Of a DNA stretch of 43,266 bases, positions 22,597-32,474 are shown one piece after another. Below the pieces are notes generated by a model, which saw nothing but the letters and a program-made list of their open reading frames with translations, did no database searches and was not told where the DNA came from. The stretch is from Dulcicalothrix desertica PCC 7102 (lineage in GTDB: Bacteria; Cyanobacteriota; Cyanobacteriia; Cyanobacteriales; Nostocaceae). Position 1 is the first letter of the stretch. Each line of letters starts with the position of its first letter. The DNA lies in the NCBI RefSeq assembly GCF_003991905.1, contig NZ_RSCL01000050.1, forward strand, positions 1-43,266, in the 5' to 3' direction. The position numbers and the translations under genes were made by a program.

Positions 22597-25248
22597 ATGG
22601 TGAAGCGGCATAATGGATTTAAGAGAGTGAAACTAGTATTTTCACTTTTGCTCTTGACGGCGGTATTAACCATTACAACGGCGCCGATTAATGCTGAATT
22701 AATTCGTGTTAATATCTTGACTTCAAAATCTCGACTTCAAAATACGCACGCTAAAACCGAAAATTTACTACAACAAGGGAAAGCGCTTTACGATGCGGGA
22801 AGGCTTGCAGAAGCTGTTAAAGTATTAAAGCAGGCAAATGCGGATTTTGAAAGAAGTGGTAACAAAGCTAACCAAGTTGTAACATTGAGCAATTTGGCTT
22901 TAACTTACCAACAAATGGGACAATTAAGGGACGCAGAAGCTACTATTGCACGTTCTCTAAATTTACTTGCCCATTTACAAATATCTAATTTAGATATTGC
23001 CGCACAAACATTAGATGTGCAAGGAAAATTACAACTTGCACAGGGTCAAACAGAAGCAGCACTGGAAACTTGGCGCCAATCTGCTAATATTTATAAAAAA
23101 AATGGCAATGAAGCTCTTTTAATCCGCAACCGTGTTAATTCAGCTTCTGCCATGCAATTATTAGGGCTTTACTATCAGGCAAAAACAGTATTAACTGAGG
23201 TGGAACAACGTTTAACAAAACAACCTGACTCACTTGTAAAAGCAACTGGGTTACGTAGTCTTGGTAACGTTTTACGGGTTATTGGAAATTTGAATCAATC
23301 GCGAGTTATTTTAGAGGAAAGTAGAAAAGTCGCAAGTAATATTCAAGCTTCTACTGAACTTGGCGAAATATTATTAAGTCTGGGAAATACAACTTTAGCA
23401 CAATATCGCAATTTACTTTATATTCAAAATAATGAAGCAGCAAAAAAGCTAGTACAACAAACTTTAGAATATTACAAACGAGCAGAACTAATTGCATCTC
23501 CCACAACACGCATTCAAGCACATTTAAATAAATTCAGACTTTTGATAGATGACAAGCAAATATCCACGGCATTATCTTTACTTCCGCAAATTGAATCGGA
23601 ACTTAAAAATTTATCACCAAGCCGAAATAGCATTTACGCACAAATTAATTTTGCGGAAAGTCTAATTAAATTACAACAGAATAATACCCATATATCATTA
23701 CTAGATATTGCTAAAATTTTATCTGCTTCAGTACAGCAAGCACAAATACTAGGTGATAAACGCGCGGAATCTTATGCATTAGGGACTTTGGGAGGATTAT
23801 ATGAAAAAAGCAACCAACTAGCAGAAGCGCAAAAACTGACGCAAAAAGCATTATTAATTGCGTCAAGTCTACAATCTGGTGATATTACTTACCAATGGTT
23901 GTGGCAACTAGGAAGATTACTCAATCAACAAGGTGATACTCGCGGTGCAATTTCTTATTATCAAGAAGCATTCAAAACTCTAGAATCTTTACGTCGAGAT
24001 TTGCTCTTCATGAATCCAGAAATCCAATTTTCGTTTCGTGATATGGTAGAACCTGTATATCGCGAGTTGGTAGGATTACAATTATACAATAATAAGAACT
24101 ATCAGCCTAGCTTTGAAAATCTCAAACAAGCACGATATGTAATCGAATCATTACAGTTAGCAGAATTAGACAATTTTTTTCGTCAAGCTTGTTTAATACC
24201 AAAAGTCAATATTGACCAAGTAGTAGATAAAAAAGATAGAAGTGCAGCATTTATTTATCCAATTGTCCTCAAAGATAGAATTGAAGTTATTCTTAAACTA
24301 CCAGGACAAGATAACTTGGCACATAACCAAGTTGAAATTGCTCAAAGCCAAGTTGAAGATATTATCGACAAACTGCGAGGAGACTTACAAGAACCTGATT
24401 ACACCTCTCAAGTGCAAGAAAATTCAGGACAAATCTATAACTGGTTGATTCGACCATTTGAAACACAATTAACTAATAATAAGATTAAAACTTTAGTATT
24501 TGTTTTAGATGCTAGCTTACGAAATATTCCAATGGCTGTTTTGTATAACAAGCAACAGGATAAATATTTAATTGAAAAATATGCTATAGCTCTGACTCCT
24601 GGTTTACAGTTAATTGACCCACAACCATTACAAAAAGTTCAAATCAACGCTTTGACTGCGGGAGTAGGAGAAAAAAGAGTTATTAACAATCAACCCTTTG
24701 CTCCTTTAAAAAATGTACCGCAAGAATTAAAACAAGTTAAGTCAGAAATACCTCAAAGCAAACAACTATTAAATCAAGAATTCACCCAAAAAAATTTGCA
24801 AACACAATTACAGCAAACCTCTTTTTCTATTGTACATCTTGCTACTCATGGTAAATTTAGTTCCGACCCAGAAAAAACTTTTATTCTAACTTGGGATGGT
24901 CTGTTAAAAGTCAGAGATTTTGAGAAATTATTGCGAACTACTGACGGAAATAGCTTAACTAATATAGAATTACTCGTCCTTAGCGCTTGCGAAACAGCTC
25001 TTGGTGATAAGCGCGCAGCTTTAGGACTTGCGGGTATTGCTGTAAAAGCAGGCGCCCGTAGTACACTAGCAAGTCTATGGTCAGTTGAAGATAGTTCTAC
25101 TGCTTTTCTTATGGGTGAGTTTTACCAACAATTAAATACTGGAATGAGTAAAGCCGAAGCATTACGTCAAGCCCAACTAGCAGTTTTGCAAAAAGATAAA
25201 AAACCATTTCATTGGGCGCCTTATGTACTAGTAGGCAACTGGTTGTAA
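22597..25248 (+). CDS. Exported CHAT-domain protease with TPR repeats
   Basis: An 883-residue protein. The first ~35 residues (basic KRHNGFKRVK then LVFSLLLLTAVLTITTAPINA) look like a signal peptide. About 50-470 are TPR-like helical repeats (LLQQGKALYDAGRLAEAVKV, SNLALTYQQMGQLRDAEATI and more). About 590-880 are a CHAT domain of the caspase clan with His751 in HLATHG and Cys798 in LSACETA, so the dyad is intact. CHAT-TPR proteins are numerous in filamentous cyanobacteria; outside this group, CHAT proteases include separase-like and gasdermin-activating enzymes. It is convergent with the haemagglutinin-type operon. The substrate is unknown. Confidence 0.87.
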   Translation: MVKRHNGFKRVKLVFSLLLLTAVLTITTAPINAELIRVNILTSKSRLQNTHAKTENLLQQGKALYDAGRLAEAVKVLKQANADFERSGNKANQVVTLSNLALTYQQMGQLRDAEATIARSLNLLAHLQISNLDIAAQTLDVQGKLQLAQGQTEAALETWRQSANIYKKNGNEALLIRNRVNSASAMQLLGLYYQAKTVLTEVEQRLTKQPDSLVKATGLRSLGNVLRVIGNLNQSRVILEESRKVASNIQASTELGEILLSLGNTTLAQYRNLLYIQNNEAAKKLVQQTLEYYKRAELIASPTTRIQAHLNKFRLLIDDKQISTALSLLPQIESELKNLSPSRNSIYAQINFAESLIKLQQNNTHISLLDIAKILSASVQQAQILGDKRAESYALGTLGGLYEKSNQLAEAQKLTQKALLIASSLQSGDITYQWLWQLGRLLNQQGDTRGAISYYQEAFKTLESLRRDLLFMNPEIQFSFRDMVEPVYRELVGLQLYNNKNYQPSFENLKQARYVIESLQLAELDNFFRQACLIPKVNIDQVVDKKDRSAAFIYPIVLKDRIEVILKLPGQDNLAHNQVEIAQSQVEDIIDKLRGDLQEPDYTSQVQENSGQIYNWLIRPFETQLTNNKIKTLVFVLDASLRNIPMAVLYNKQQDKYLIEKYAIALTPGLQLIDPQPLQKVQINALTAGVGEKRVINNQPFAPLKNVPQELKQVKSEIPQSKQLLNQEFTQKNLQTQLQQTSFSIVHLATHGKFSSDPEKTFILTWDGLLKVRDFEKLLRTTDGNSLTNIELLVLSACETALGDKRAALGLAGIAVKAGARSTLASLWSVEDSSTAFLMGEFYQQLNTGMSKAEALRQAQLAVLQKDKKPFHWAPYVLVGNWL

Positions 25249-25251
25249 CTT

Positions 25252-25281
25252 GGCAACGGATGAGAGCGGATGTAACGGATG
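25252..25281. repeat. GGCAACGGATG...TGTAACGGATG repeat, downstream flank copy
   Basis: A ~30-bp unit rich in AACGGATG between the CHAT-TPR stop and the palindrome at 25295. The inverse of a nearly identical unit is found at 33391-33420, upstream of the sigma factor, so the two copies bracket the 8-kb operon in opposite orientation. Confidence 0.65.
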
Positions 25282-25294
25282 AATTTGACAACTT

Positions 25295-25319
25295 GTAGGG
25301 TGGGCACTGCCCACCTTAC
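25295..25319. repeat. 25-bp palindromic repeat, copy 2 (convergent intergenic)
   Basis: Identical over 25 bases to the copy at 281-305. It covers the stop codon of the minus-strand haemagglutinin-type gene (25316-25318) and lies between convergent genes, so it probably acts as a bidirectional terminator. Confidence 0.75.
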
Positions 25320-27658
25320 TTTGCTGCACATTGAGCATTGCTTTCCAAACCATCACTTTGGTTTTTTGTCGGTTCATTTGCAGTTAGTAATATCTCACCC
25401 TTAGAATTTCTTACCCAAGTATTTGCTTCCACAATTTGTACAGGTTTCGCTGGAACGTAAATCTTAGATGCAGATGCTATTTGATTATTTTGATTTGATG
25501 TACTTGGCTCCAACCAACCAACTTGTACCGCATCACCACTAAGCACTTCTTTCGGATTCGGTGGTAAACCAGAACGTCCGATAATACTAAAACTACTTTG
25601 ATTTGTTGCTATAGTCGATTGGCAAGTTTGAGCAAGTCTGGTATCAGTCGGTACAGAAGGTAACTCTAGTAAATCAGTATTAAGTTCTACAGCAGACCTA
25701 TCAATTTGAATAATTCCATTCAGTTCAGGATTGAGTTGCGAAAATGCAGTGATATCACTCGATGAAGTAAGTTGTTTATTCGGCGCCAAACCGTATATAC
25801 CTTGTACATCAATCTTAATAAAACCACCCTTACCATTGTAAGCGTTGGCTGTAATATCACTATTTTCTTCTGGAACGGCAACAATAAAACCATTAGGTGA
25901 TTGAATCGTGATATTACCACCATTTCCAGGACTATTTTCTGTTCCAGCAGTAGTACTAATTTGGCTATTATTGCGTAACTCTAACCGCTGGAAATTTTGG
26001 ATTTGAATATTTCCTCCACTACTTGCTGTGTCTCCGCGCGCGCGTGCAAATAAACCACTAGCCGAGCTATCATTATCAATTATTTGGATAGCGTCAAATC
26101 TACTATTACGTAGTTTGTCAAGTCGCTCAAAATATGTAGGGTCAGTACCAGATATTTGAACCGAGTTAGCATTAATATTTATATTCCCTGCATTGCCACT
26201 GTTGAAAGTGCTGGTGAGTATTTGTCCACCATCAAAAAGTTCAACTTTATTCGCATTTACAGAGATATTACCCCCAGGTGAAACACTGAGAGTTCTAGCA
26301 CTTAAAACTCCTCCATCAGATATACGCAGGTTCTGGGTAGTAACATCAATATTACCAGCCTGACCACTATCTTTTTCTTCAGAAGCTGTTAATAAACCGC
26401 TAGAAAATCCTTGAATGGAATTAACTCCAGCAATGTTGATATCGTCAGCGTTGACTTTGACGTTGCCTGCATTGCCTTGGTTTAACGCTCTTGTATAAAT
26501 CAAAGCACCATCGCTTAAAGATAGTAATTTAGCACTAATATCAATTGTTCCACCATTACCAACACCATTAGAATCACTGCTAATTCCACTATTTACTAAA
26601 TTAATACTATTGCGAGCATTTATATTAATGTTACCTGCATTTCTACTCGCTGCTGGGCTACTCAATCTTGTATTGTTGAAATAAATATCTCCAGCTTTGA
26701 TGTCAATACTGCTACCGTTAGAAGAAATGTTCGAGTTGTTGGTGGCATTCATATTACCTTGAGCGTTGATGATAATATTTGCTTCTTGAGTATTACGCGA
26801 AGAACCTATACGTAAAGAACTTTTATCTATGCTAAAATCTTGGCTATTAATTACTATTTTACCATCCTGACCAAGTACATTTATTGCGGCGCCATTAGTA
26901 AGTGAGACATTAGCTAGTTGAGCATTTTCAGGAAAGCTAAGTTTAAGAAAATCAGTGTCAGTATTTAATGCGATATTTCCAGAACCTGCTAAACCTCCTA
27001 ACTCAATATAACCACCTTGAGCGTTTAATATCCCACTTTGTAAATTTATATCTCCACCCACTAACAACAAACTTTTACCGTTAGGAACCTTTAAACCTGT
27101 AATTGCTGCTGTTGATTGATTTGTAATTGGCGCGCTTTTTATTTGATTGAATAAAAAAGCCGAAGGGTTTACTGTTAGTAGCTCAGGATTATTAGGTACT
27201 GATGCACTAAAAATGGCGCCATCACCAAATTGAATTGCATTCGCTGTTGTTGCGACAAACGAACCTCCAATATCAAGTCTAGCTTTTGAACCAAAGAAAA
27301 TCCCATCCGGATTCATTAAAAAGAAATTGGGTTTCGATAGACCTGATGTTGCTAATGTTCCCTTAATATCAGAACGGTTTCCACCTGTCACCCGCACCAA
27401 AATATTTGCGATTGCACTAGGACTGACAAAATCTACTTTACTACCCTCGTTGATATCGAATTTGTCAAAACTATGGAATAAGTTACTACCTGCAACAGTT
27501 CCCCCTATTACCTGTTCAACATTGGTTTCAGGAGAAACAACTTGAGAGTTAACTTTTAGTGTTGCATCTGGAACTATTTGTGCTTGAGTGCGATTATTCA
27601 CGAATAGAAAACAGAATGCAATCGCGGTCTTTATCGATTGGCAAACGTGCTGTTTCAT
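25316..27658 (-). CDS. Filamentous-haemagglutinin-type two-partner secretion exoprotein
   Basis: A 780-residue protein. A signal peptide (about 1-26, ending NNRTQAQ) precedes a TPS secretion domain with LFHSFDKFDINEG and the NPDGI motif at 116-120. The remainder is a beta-helix of short hydrophobic repeats rich in Asn, Gly and Ser (GNININANSVQISG and similar), as in secreted adhesins. The C-terminal ~130 residues carry a cysteine in RLAQTCQST and FSIIGRSGLPPNPKEVL, a module typical of cyanobacterial members; a second cysteine lies near the end (AQCAAK). Export needs an outer-membrane TpsB pore, which is not encoded here. Its ATG overlaps by one base the stop codon of the preceding small gene (TAATG), so the two are translationally coupled. 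Confidence 0.88.
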   Translation of the reverse strand: MKQHVCQSIKTAIAFCFLFVNNRTQAQIVPDATLKVNSQVVSPETNVEQVIGGTVAGSNLFHSFDKFDINEGSKVDFVSPSAIANILVRVTGGNRSDIKGTLATSGLSKPNFFLMNPDGIFFGSKARLDIGGSFVATTANAIQFGDGAIFSASVPNNPELLTVNPSAFLFNQIKSAPITNQSTAAITGLKVPNGKSLLLVGGDINLQSGILNAQGGYIELGGLAGSGNIALNTDTDFLKLSFPENAQLANVSLTNGAAINVLGQDGKIVINSQDFSIDKSSLRIGSSRNTQEANIIINAQGNMNATNNSNISSNGSSIDIKAGDIYFNNTRLSSPAASRNAGNININARNSINLVNSGISSDSNGVGNGGTIDISAKLLSLSDGALIYTRALNQGNAGNVKVNADDINIAGVNSIQGFSSGLLTASEEKDSGQAGNIDVTTQNLRISDGGVLSARTLSVSPGGNISVNANKVELFDGGQILTSTFNSGNAGNININANSVQISGTDPTYFERLDKLRNSRFDAIQIIDNDSSASGLFARARGDTASSGGNIQIQNFQRLELRNNSQISTTAGTENSPGNGGNITIQSPNGFIVAVPEENSDITANAYNGKGGFIKIDVQGIYGLAPNKQLTSSSDITAFSQLNPELNGIIQIDRSAVELNTDLLELPSVPTDTRLAQTCQSTIATNQSSFSIIGRSGLPPNPKEVLSGDAVQVGWLEPSTSNQNNQIASASKIYVPAKPVQIVEANTWVRNSKGEILLTANEPTKNQSDGLESNAQCAAK

Positions 27659-28245
27659 TATTGTTGAGAGGAATTACTAGATAAATCATCAATACTAATT
27701 GAATAAGACATTGAGTAGTTTGATCTATTACCTTCATTAATAAAATTCAAATCTTGATTGTTCCACCCATTTAACCATTCTTGTCCAATTAAATATTCTG
27801 TACCATCTTCACCAAGGTAAGAGACTTGAACTAAAATCTCGTGTTCAAATGTTGTAATAATACTAACCGCATCATTATTTCCTGAACTAAGCTGTTTTGG
27901 TCCCCAATATGCTAAAAGTTCTAAGCCATCCGGCATATCTGGGTTATGTTTATAAACTTTTATCCTTACCATATTATAGGGAGCAGATTCGGCAGTTGTA
28001 TTACAGATTATTCGCTGTAAATTCAATGAATTATGTCTTGACGGTGAGTCTGTCTGGTGATCTTTTTTTGGAAGCCGAATATAAGAATGTTTTTGAATCG
28101 CCTCTTTCTTTGCTGTATTTACATCAATTTTACTTGGATTCTTTGCTAAAACGATATCTCCTTTATAAGAGAATAATCCAATTGTTAACATAGTTAAGGT
28201 AGCTATGTATATTCTAAAACGCTTAAAAATCTCTTTGATGTACAT
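27658..28245 (-). CDS. Small exported protein of unknown function, coupled to the haemagglutinin-type gene
   Basis: A 195-residue protein of no family I recognise. Residues 1-35 (KRFRIYIATLTMLTIGLFSYKGDIVLA) look like a signal peptide or a single membrane anchor. The mature part starts with a basic, polar stretch and continues as a predicted beta-rich domain (MVRIKVYKHNPDMP, LELLAYWGP, HEILVQVSYLGEDGTEYLIG) with a serine-rich end. One cysteine is present (IICNTT). Its TAA overlaps the ATG of the haemagglutinin-type exoprotein by one base, and DUF928 lies 82 bp upstream. The position suggests an export helper or partner of the exoprotein. Confidence 0.7.
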   Translation of the reverse strand: MYIKEIFKRFRIYIATLTMLTIGLFSYKGDIVLAKNPSKIDVNTAKKEAIQKHSYIRLPKKDHQTDSPSRHNSLNLQRIICNTTAESAPYNMVRIKVYKHNPDMPDGLELLAYWGPKQLSSGNNDAVSIITTFEHEILVQVSYLGEDGTEYLIGQEWLNGWNNQDLNFINEGNRSNYSMSYSISIDDLSSNSSQQ

Positions 28246-28315
28246 ACAAAACCTCCAAAGTATTTGACAATATAGAATTTTCGATAAAATTTAATAACTA
28301 ATACACGGATAACAA

Positions 28316-29128
28316 CTATTCCTCTAACTGGTAACGCTGTATTGGCGCCTGAGAAAATTCACCTAAACCCACAGATTCTAACAAACCAGTCCAATCTTCT
28401 CTTAGCTGTGGTAAATTTGCATTACTCAAACGTAAATCAGCTAAATTTGTTAAGGCACTTTCCCAAATTTGATTCTCTGCATAAGTTATATATTCCCTCG
28501 GTTTAGTGGATTTTAACTGACTGTCAAGATTCGAGGTCATTTCTATTCTTGTTATCCATGCATAAACGTAATAATTTCTAGGTTTTTTTTGCGCTTCATT
28601 ACAACTTACTTTAAAATACCATTGATACTTTTGATTCACTTTTAATGCATAACGCGCGTTTTGTGGTAATTTAAACCCAATTACACCTGATTTGTTAGGT
28701 AAAGTTAGCGATTTGCGATAAATATCTTTGTTGTTTTCGTCTTGAAGCGAAAATTGTCCGGTTGTAACTGTCGCGGTAAATTTTGGTAGATAAATCCAAA
28801 ATGTTGGATACTCAGAAACAGTCAACGCTAGAAAAGATTTCGATTCAACTTCCGAATCTTCTCCTGGAACCAGTGCAGTTAAACTATTATCTAAACTATT
28901 ATCAAGGCTTGGACATACCTCGCGTCTTGCACCACCTCGGCGCCTACCTACAGGGGCCCCGTTATTAGGAAACTTTAATTTAGCAAGACGGTTTTTAGAC
29001 TGATTCAAAGAGCTACTTATTAGTTTAATACTTTGTGCTGGCGCCGATAAAGGATAATTCATAAAATTAATTATTACAACAAACAGCAAAAATCTTATGA
29101 AGAATTTTAGTAAATGTATACCAGCCAT
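28316..29128 (-). CDS. DUF928 family exported protein
   Basis: About 270 residues from the ATG at 29128; a TTG at 29143 would add five. A GGAAG lies about 8 bases before the ATG. A signal peptide (about 5-30) is followed by the DUF928 hallmark APVGRRRGGARREVCP and then LTALVPG, YPTFWIYLPKF, FKLPQNARYALKVNQKYQWYF and YYVYAWITRIE. The function of DUF928 is unknown; it is found in cyanobacteria next to CHAT-CHASE2, haemagglutinin-type and TPR genes, as here. It lies 41 bp after the CHASE2 gene in the same operon and is probably periplasmic. Confidence 0.85.
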   Translation of the reverse strand: MAGIHLLKFFIRFLLFVVIINFMNYPLSAPAQSIKLISSSLNQSKNRLAKLKFPNNGAPVGRRRGGARREVCPSLDNSLDNSLTALVPGEDSEVESKSFLALTVSEYPTFWIYLPKFTATVTTGQFSLQDENNKDIYRKSLTLPNKSGVIGFKLPQNARYALKVNQKYQWYFKVSCNEAQKKPRNYYVYAWITRIEMTSNLDSQLKSTKPREYITYAENQIWESALTNLADLRLSNANLPQLREDWTGLLESVGLGEFSQAPIQRYQLEE

Positions 29129-29169
29129 AATGCGAGCTTCCAATTTTTGGCAATATTTGTACTCCTCCT

Positions 29170-31467
29170 TTAACTACATTTAGAAGCTACAAATTTACGC
29201 ATCCATATTATGGTAAAAGTCGCAGTTAACACAAATGCTAAAGCACAAGGAATAAAGGGTATCCATCCAGCTTGTATAAAAATGCTGAAACAAATACCAA
29301 GTAGTGCCACAAGAGTTGTAGCTACCCCTATTCCTAGGTGTAATGGCTTTTGAATATAGGTAACAATTATTGCACCAATTATTGACCACCCCCAAATCCA
29401 AATTGTTTCTACCCATCCAGACCACCACCACAGCAAAGGTCTACGATTTTCTACCGCACTTAATATATGGCTAACCATGTGCGCTTGCACAAAAATGCCT
29501 GGAATCCGCTTTTTGCTGATAGGAATTTTCCAATAATCTGCTGTGCTACCAGCAGTGACACCAATAATAATGAGTCTATTTTTCAGTGAATCTGGCTGAA
29601 TTTGACCGTTGAGAATATCCCGAAGCGATACCGATGTAGCAATTTTTTCAGTTGGATATAATGAGCGATAATTAAGCAACAATTGATACCCGGATGCATC
29701 GATTTTTTGATAACCGGAAGAATGTTCTTTTAATGACTTGAATACAACATCACCAATTTTTAAGTATCCATCGGAAGTAATATTTGAATATATACCTTTT
29801 GACTCTAAGTAGTAACTCGCAACCTGAAGACTAAAGGCATATTCTGAAGTACAAGGTGATTTTACATCTGGTTGTAACTGTAATAGATGGCGCCGGGGTA
29901 CTTCATCTTTATCTTCGACAAAATCGCTAAAGCTCGAACGTTCTTTTGGTACTTCAGATGGTGCGTGAATTCCCTCTTCACCATCAAATTTGGCGTTAAC
30001 TTTACATATAGTGAAAATTCTATCGTCAGAGCGCAATCGATTCGCTAAATCTGGGTAGTTGGGTTCTACTGGAAAATCTCGATATACATCGATACCAATA
30101 ACCTGGGGTTTGTATGCTTCGAGTTTTTGTAAAAGATCAGCCAACGCTTGGTCAGATAATGAACCTCTACCTTTCATTTGTCTACGATTTTGGTAACGAA
30201 TATCACTTTCGTCTATTGTGACTAAAAGCAAACGCTCGTCTGACCGTTCGATAGCTGGACGCTGACTCATAAAACGGTCATAAGCTTTTAGTTCAAATGG
30301 TTGGAGATATCCAAAATAGCGGGCGCCTAAAACTAAGATAGTAATTAGCGTACTCGTTACTAAAATTTTGCTTAGATTCCCCCAAGTCAATTTTCTGGGT
30401 GGTAATTTCCACAACAGTGGTTCTTCAGCTGGGTTTTGGCAAATAACTGGTAACCAACTAGCGCAGGGATATTCACCTTCGATACCTTGGAGTCGTTCGC
30501 GTGCGTGACGTACTGCTACATATAATGATTGTCCACTGGAAAATGCTTCTAAAAAGTACTTTAAAAATTCTTGCGCGGCTGTATCGGCAATAGGCGCCCG
30601 CATTACAATAACTTGGGGAATGTGTAAGTTGGCTAAATCTTGTGCTAACTTCAAGCCATCACACGAGTTAAATATAGCAAGCTTAAGTCCACCAGAAATA
30701 GCTTTATTAAGCGCGTATTTTAATTTATCAACAGTTAAAACATCAGTTTGATTAAGTTGAATTTCTCCTCTATCTCGACTCGAACTGTGACCAGCAAAAA
30801 ATAAAATATCACAGTTTTTCCATAAAAGATTATTTAAACTTTCAATAGATGGTTCTATAAGGAATTTAATAGTCGCTTGTGGGGATAATTTTTCTAAAAA
30901 CTCTTTATCCTTATTTATATCTATACCTTGACTGTTACCAAGAATCGCCAAAATTTTGAGTTTTCTATTTAAAGGTTGAGTAACTGATTTTTTCTGATAT
31001 TCTGGAGATGCAATAGCAATTTCAGCTTTAGGATAATCTTCTAACAATTCCCATAAATGCCAAGGAAGTCGTTTCACAATGACATCATTGGTTTCGATAA
31101 TTATCCGAATTTCATCATGGATGTTTAAGTGGGTGCGTAAAGATTTATCTATTTTACGAAATGCATCTGAGTTCAGCCAAGTATTTATGTAATCTGACAA
31201 AGTTTGACATAAATCATAAAATTCAACCTCAGAAACGTTTGTAACATCTGTATCTTCGACTTCTAGACGAGGGGCAAAATCCACACGACGATAAAGCGCA
31301 GAATATAATAGTTGCCAGTTTCGTTCTAGTTCGAGTAATTCGCGAAACGCAGGTAAAGCACCTCGTAGCTGAATTGGATGCTCACCAGGTTTAGATAGCT
31401 TTGCTGTCACCAAAAAGCCACTACCTAAATTACCTTCTCCCAAACTTAAAACAACTAACTTTTGCAT
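29170..31467 (-). CDS. CHAT-CHASE2 membrane protein
   Basis: A 765-residue protein. Residues about 1-350 form an N-terminal cytoplasmic CHAT domain with His227 in FFAGHSSS and Cys269 in AIFNSCDG, so the caspase-clan dyad is present. A membrane helix (about 367-386) is followed by a CHASE2 sensor domain (about 388-690; FELKAYDRFM, LLLVTIDESDIRYQ, PQVIGIDVYRDF, RLIIIGVTAGSTADYW) outside the cytoplasm. Three membrane helices close the protein (about 695-760). CHASE2 domains normally feed kinases or cyclases; here the output is a protease-like domain at the N-terminus, which suggests an extracellular signal switching proteolysis. It lies 17 bp after DUF1822 in the sigma-headed operon. Confidence 0.88.
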   Translation of the reverse strand: MQKLVVLSLGEGNLGSGFLVTAKLSKPGEHPIQLRGALPAFRELLELERNWQLLYSALYRRVDFAPRLEVEDTDVTNVSEVEFYDLCQTLSDYINTWLNSDAFRKIDKSLRTHLNIHDEIRIIIETNDVIVKRLPWHLWELLEDYPKAEIAIASPEYQKKSVTQPLNRKLKILAILGNSQGIDINKDKEFLEKLSPQATIKFLIEPSIESLNNLLWKNCDILFFAGHSSSRDRGEIQLNQTDVLTVDKLKYALNKAISGGLKLAIFNSCDGLKLAQDLANLHIPQVIVMRAPIADTAAQEFLKYFLEAFSSGQSLYVAVRHARERLQGIEGEYPCASWLPVICQNPAEEPLLWKLPPRKLTWGNLSKILVTSTLITILVLGARYFGYLQPFELKAYDRFMSQRPAIERSDERLLLVTIDESDIRYQNRRQMKGRGSLSDQALADLLQKLEAYKPQVIGIDVYRDFPVEPNYPDLANRLRSDDRIFTICKVNAKFDGEEGIHAPSEVPKERSSFSDFVEDKDEVPRRHLLQLQPDVKSPCTSEYAFSLQVASYYLESKGIYSNITSDGYLKIGDVVFKSLKEHSSGYQKIDASGYQLLLNYRSLYPTEKIATSVSLRDILNGQIQPDSLKNRLIIIGVTAGSTADYWKIPISKKRIPGIFVQAHMVSHILSAVENRRPLLWWWSGWVETIWIWGWSIIGAIIVTYIQKPLHLGIGVATTLVALLGICFSIFIQAGWIPFIPCALAFVLTATFTIIWMRKFVASKCS

Positions 31468-31484
31468 TCCTATTAAATTACCTA

Positions 31485-32429
31485 CTAAATAACAAAATTC
31501 TCAGTAAGTGTAAATTCATTATTAGTTATACAAATCGTAAATTGCTCTCCAGGTTTACCTCTAAATCGTTTGAGTTGTATATAATTATCCATGCTTCTGG
31601 AATGAACTTCTTGAATTATTTCACCAAGAGTAGACATTAAAATTAATTTTAAGTTATTAGGTAAAAATTTGTTAGAAGTCATCGGGTGAAGTTGTATAGT
31701 AATACACCTACTTTCTTTAGCTTCCTGAGTAATTGCGATTAATAATGCTAGCGAAATTTGCCCAAGTCGCAATCCCAAATCAATCAGCTTTGCTCCTCTG
31801 ACTGTATTAATTATATTAGTCTCATTTCTGACACTAAAGGCTTGTTGGCTAACATTAGCTGTTAATAATGCTTCTAAAGACTGCCAACCAGCAGCAAAAA
31901 CATTTTCAAACCACTGGCTAAGATTAACTTGCATTCTACTAAGCGCTGTTTGTTGTAGTTCGTCTAAGTGAATAAGTAAATCTTCTAAAGACAGTAATTG
32001 TCTAATTGGCAACTCACATGATGCAACATTTTTTACAAACCCTAGCAAAGTACCTTCACGCAAAGCTTCATCAAACTGCACCCCAATATAACCAATGCGG
32101 TCGTACCAAGTTTCTGCGGGAATACGAACTATATCACTATTAGGTAATATTGGACGACATTCAAGTTTTCCAAGTTGAGGAATTTCTAAATCACCGACAT
32201 CCATAAATGATTGTGCCACAGAATTCCAACTCGAACAATTTTCGCAATTCGTTTCAATTCCCATGCAACATAAGTAATACCTAACAGCAGATACAGCCAG
32301 AGTGTTAAGATATACTTGTTTGCCTTTCGTTGAATCGCTTTGCTGGCGCCTAAAAGTTTGAGCAAGACTGTGATTTTCTAAAGTCAACGGAACTGTAAAA
32401 GTTAAATGTTCTTGGTGGTTGGTAAGCAT
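31485..32429 (-). CDS. DUF1822 family protein (second copy)
   Basis: A 314-residue DUF1822 protein, shorter than the copy at 4487-5644. It has the N-terminal LTFTVPLTLENHSLAQTFRRQQ, a cysteine group (CCMGIETNCENC, about residues 54-65) that might bind metal, and IPAETWYDRIGYIGVQFDEA. The C-terminal part (RGAKLIDLGLRLGQISLALL, then IQLHPM, LPNNLKLILMSTLGEIIQEV and FRGKPGEQFTI) is the typical beta-rich block. It sits between the sigma factor (45 bp) and the CHAT-CHASE2 gene (17 bp). The repeat of the sigma-DUF1822 order at two loci supports a functional link. Confidence 0.82.
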   Translation of the reverse strand: MLTNHQEHLTFTVPLTLENHSLAQTFRRQQSDSTKGKQVYLNTLAVSAVRYYLCCMGIETNCENCSSWNSVAQSFMDVGDLEIPQLGKLECRPILPNSDIVRIPAETWYDRIGYIGVQFDEALREGTLLGFVKNVASCELPIRQLLSLEDLLIHLDELQQTALSRMQVNLSQWFENVFAAGWQSLEALLTANVSQQAFSVRNETNIINTVRGAKLIDLGLRLGQISLALLIAITQEAKESRCITIQLHPMTSNKFLPNNLKLILMSTLGEIIQEVHSRSMDNYIQLKRFRGKPGEQFTICITNNEFTLTENFVI

Positions 32430-32474
32430 TGCTAGTACTCTTGCACTGTAAATTTTAATTATTTATTTAATTAA

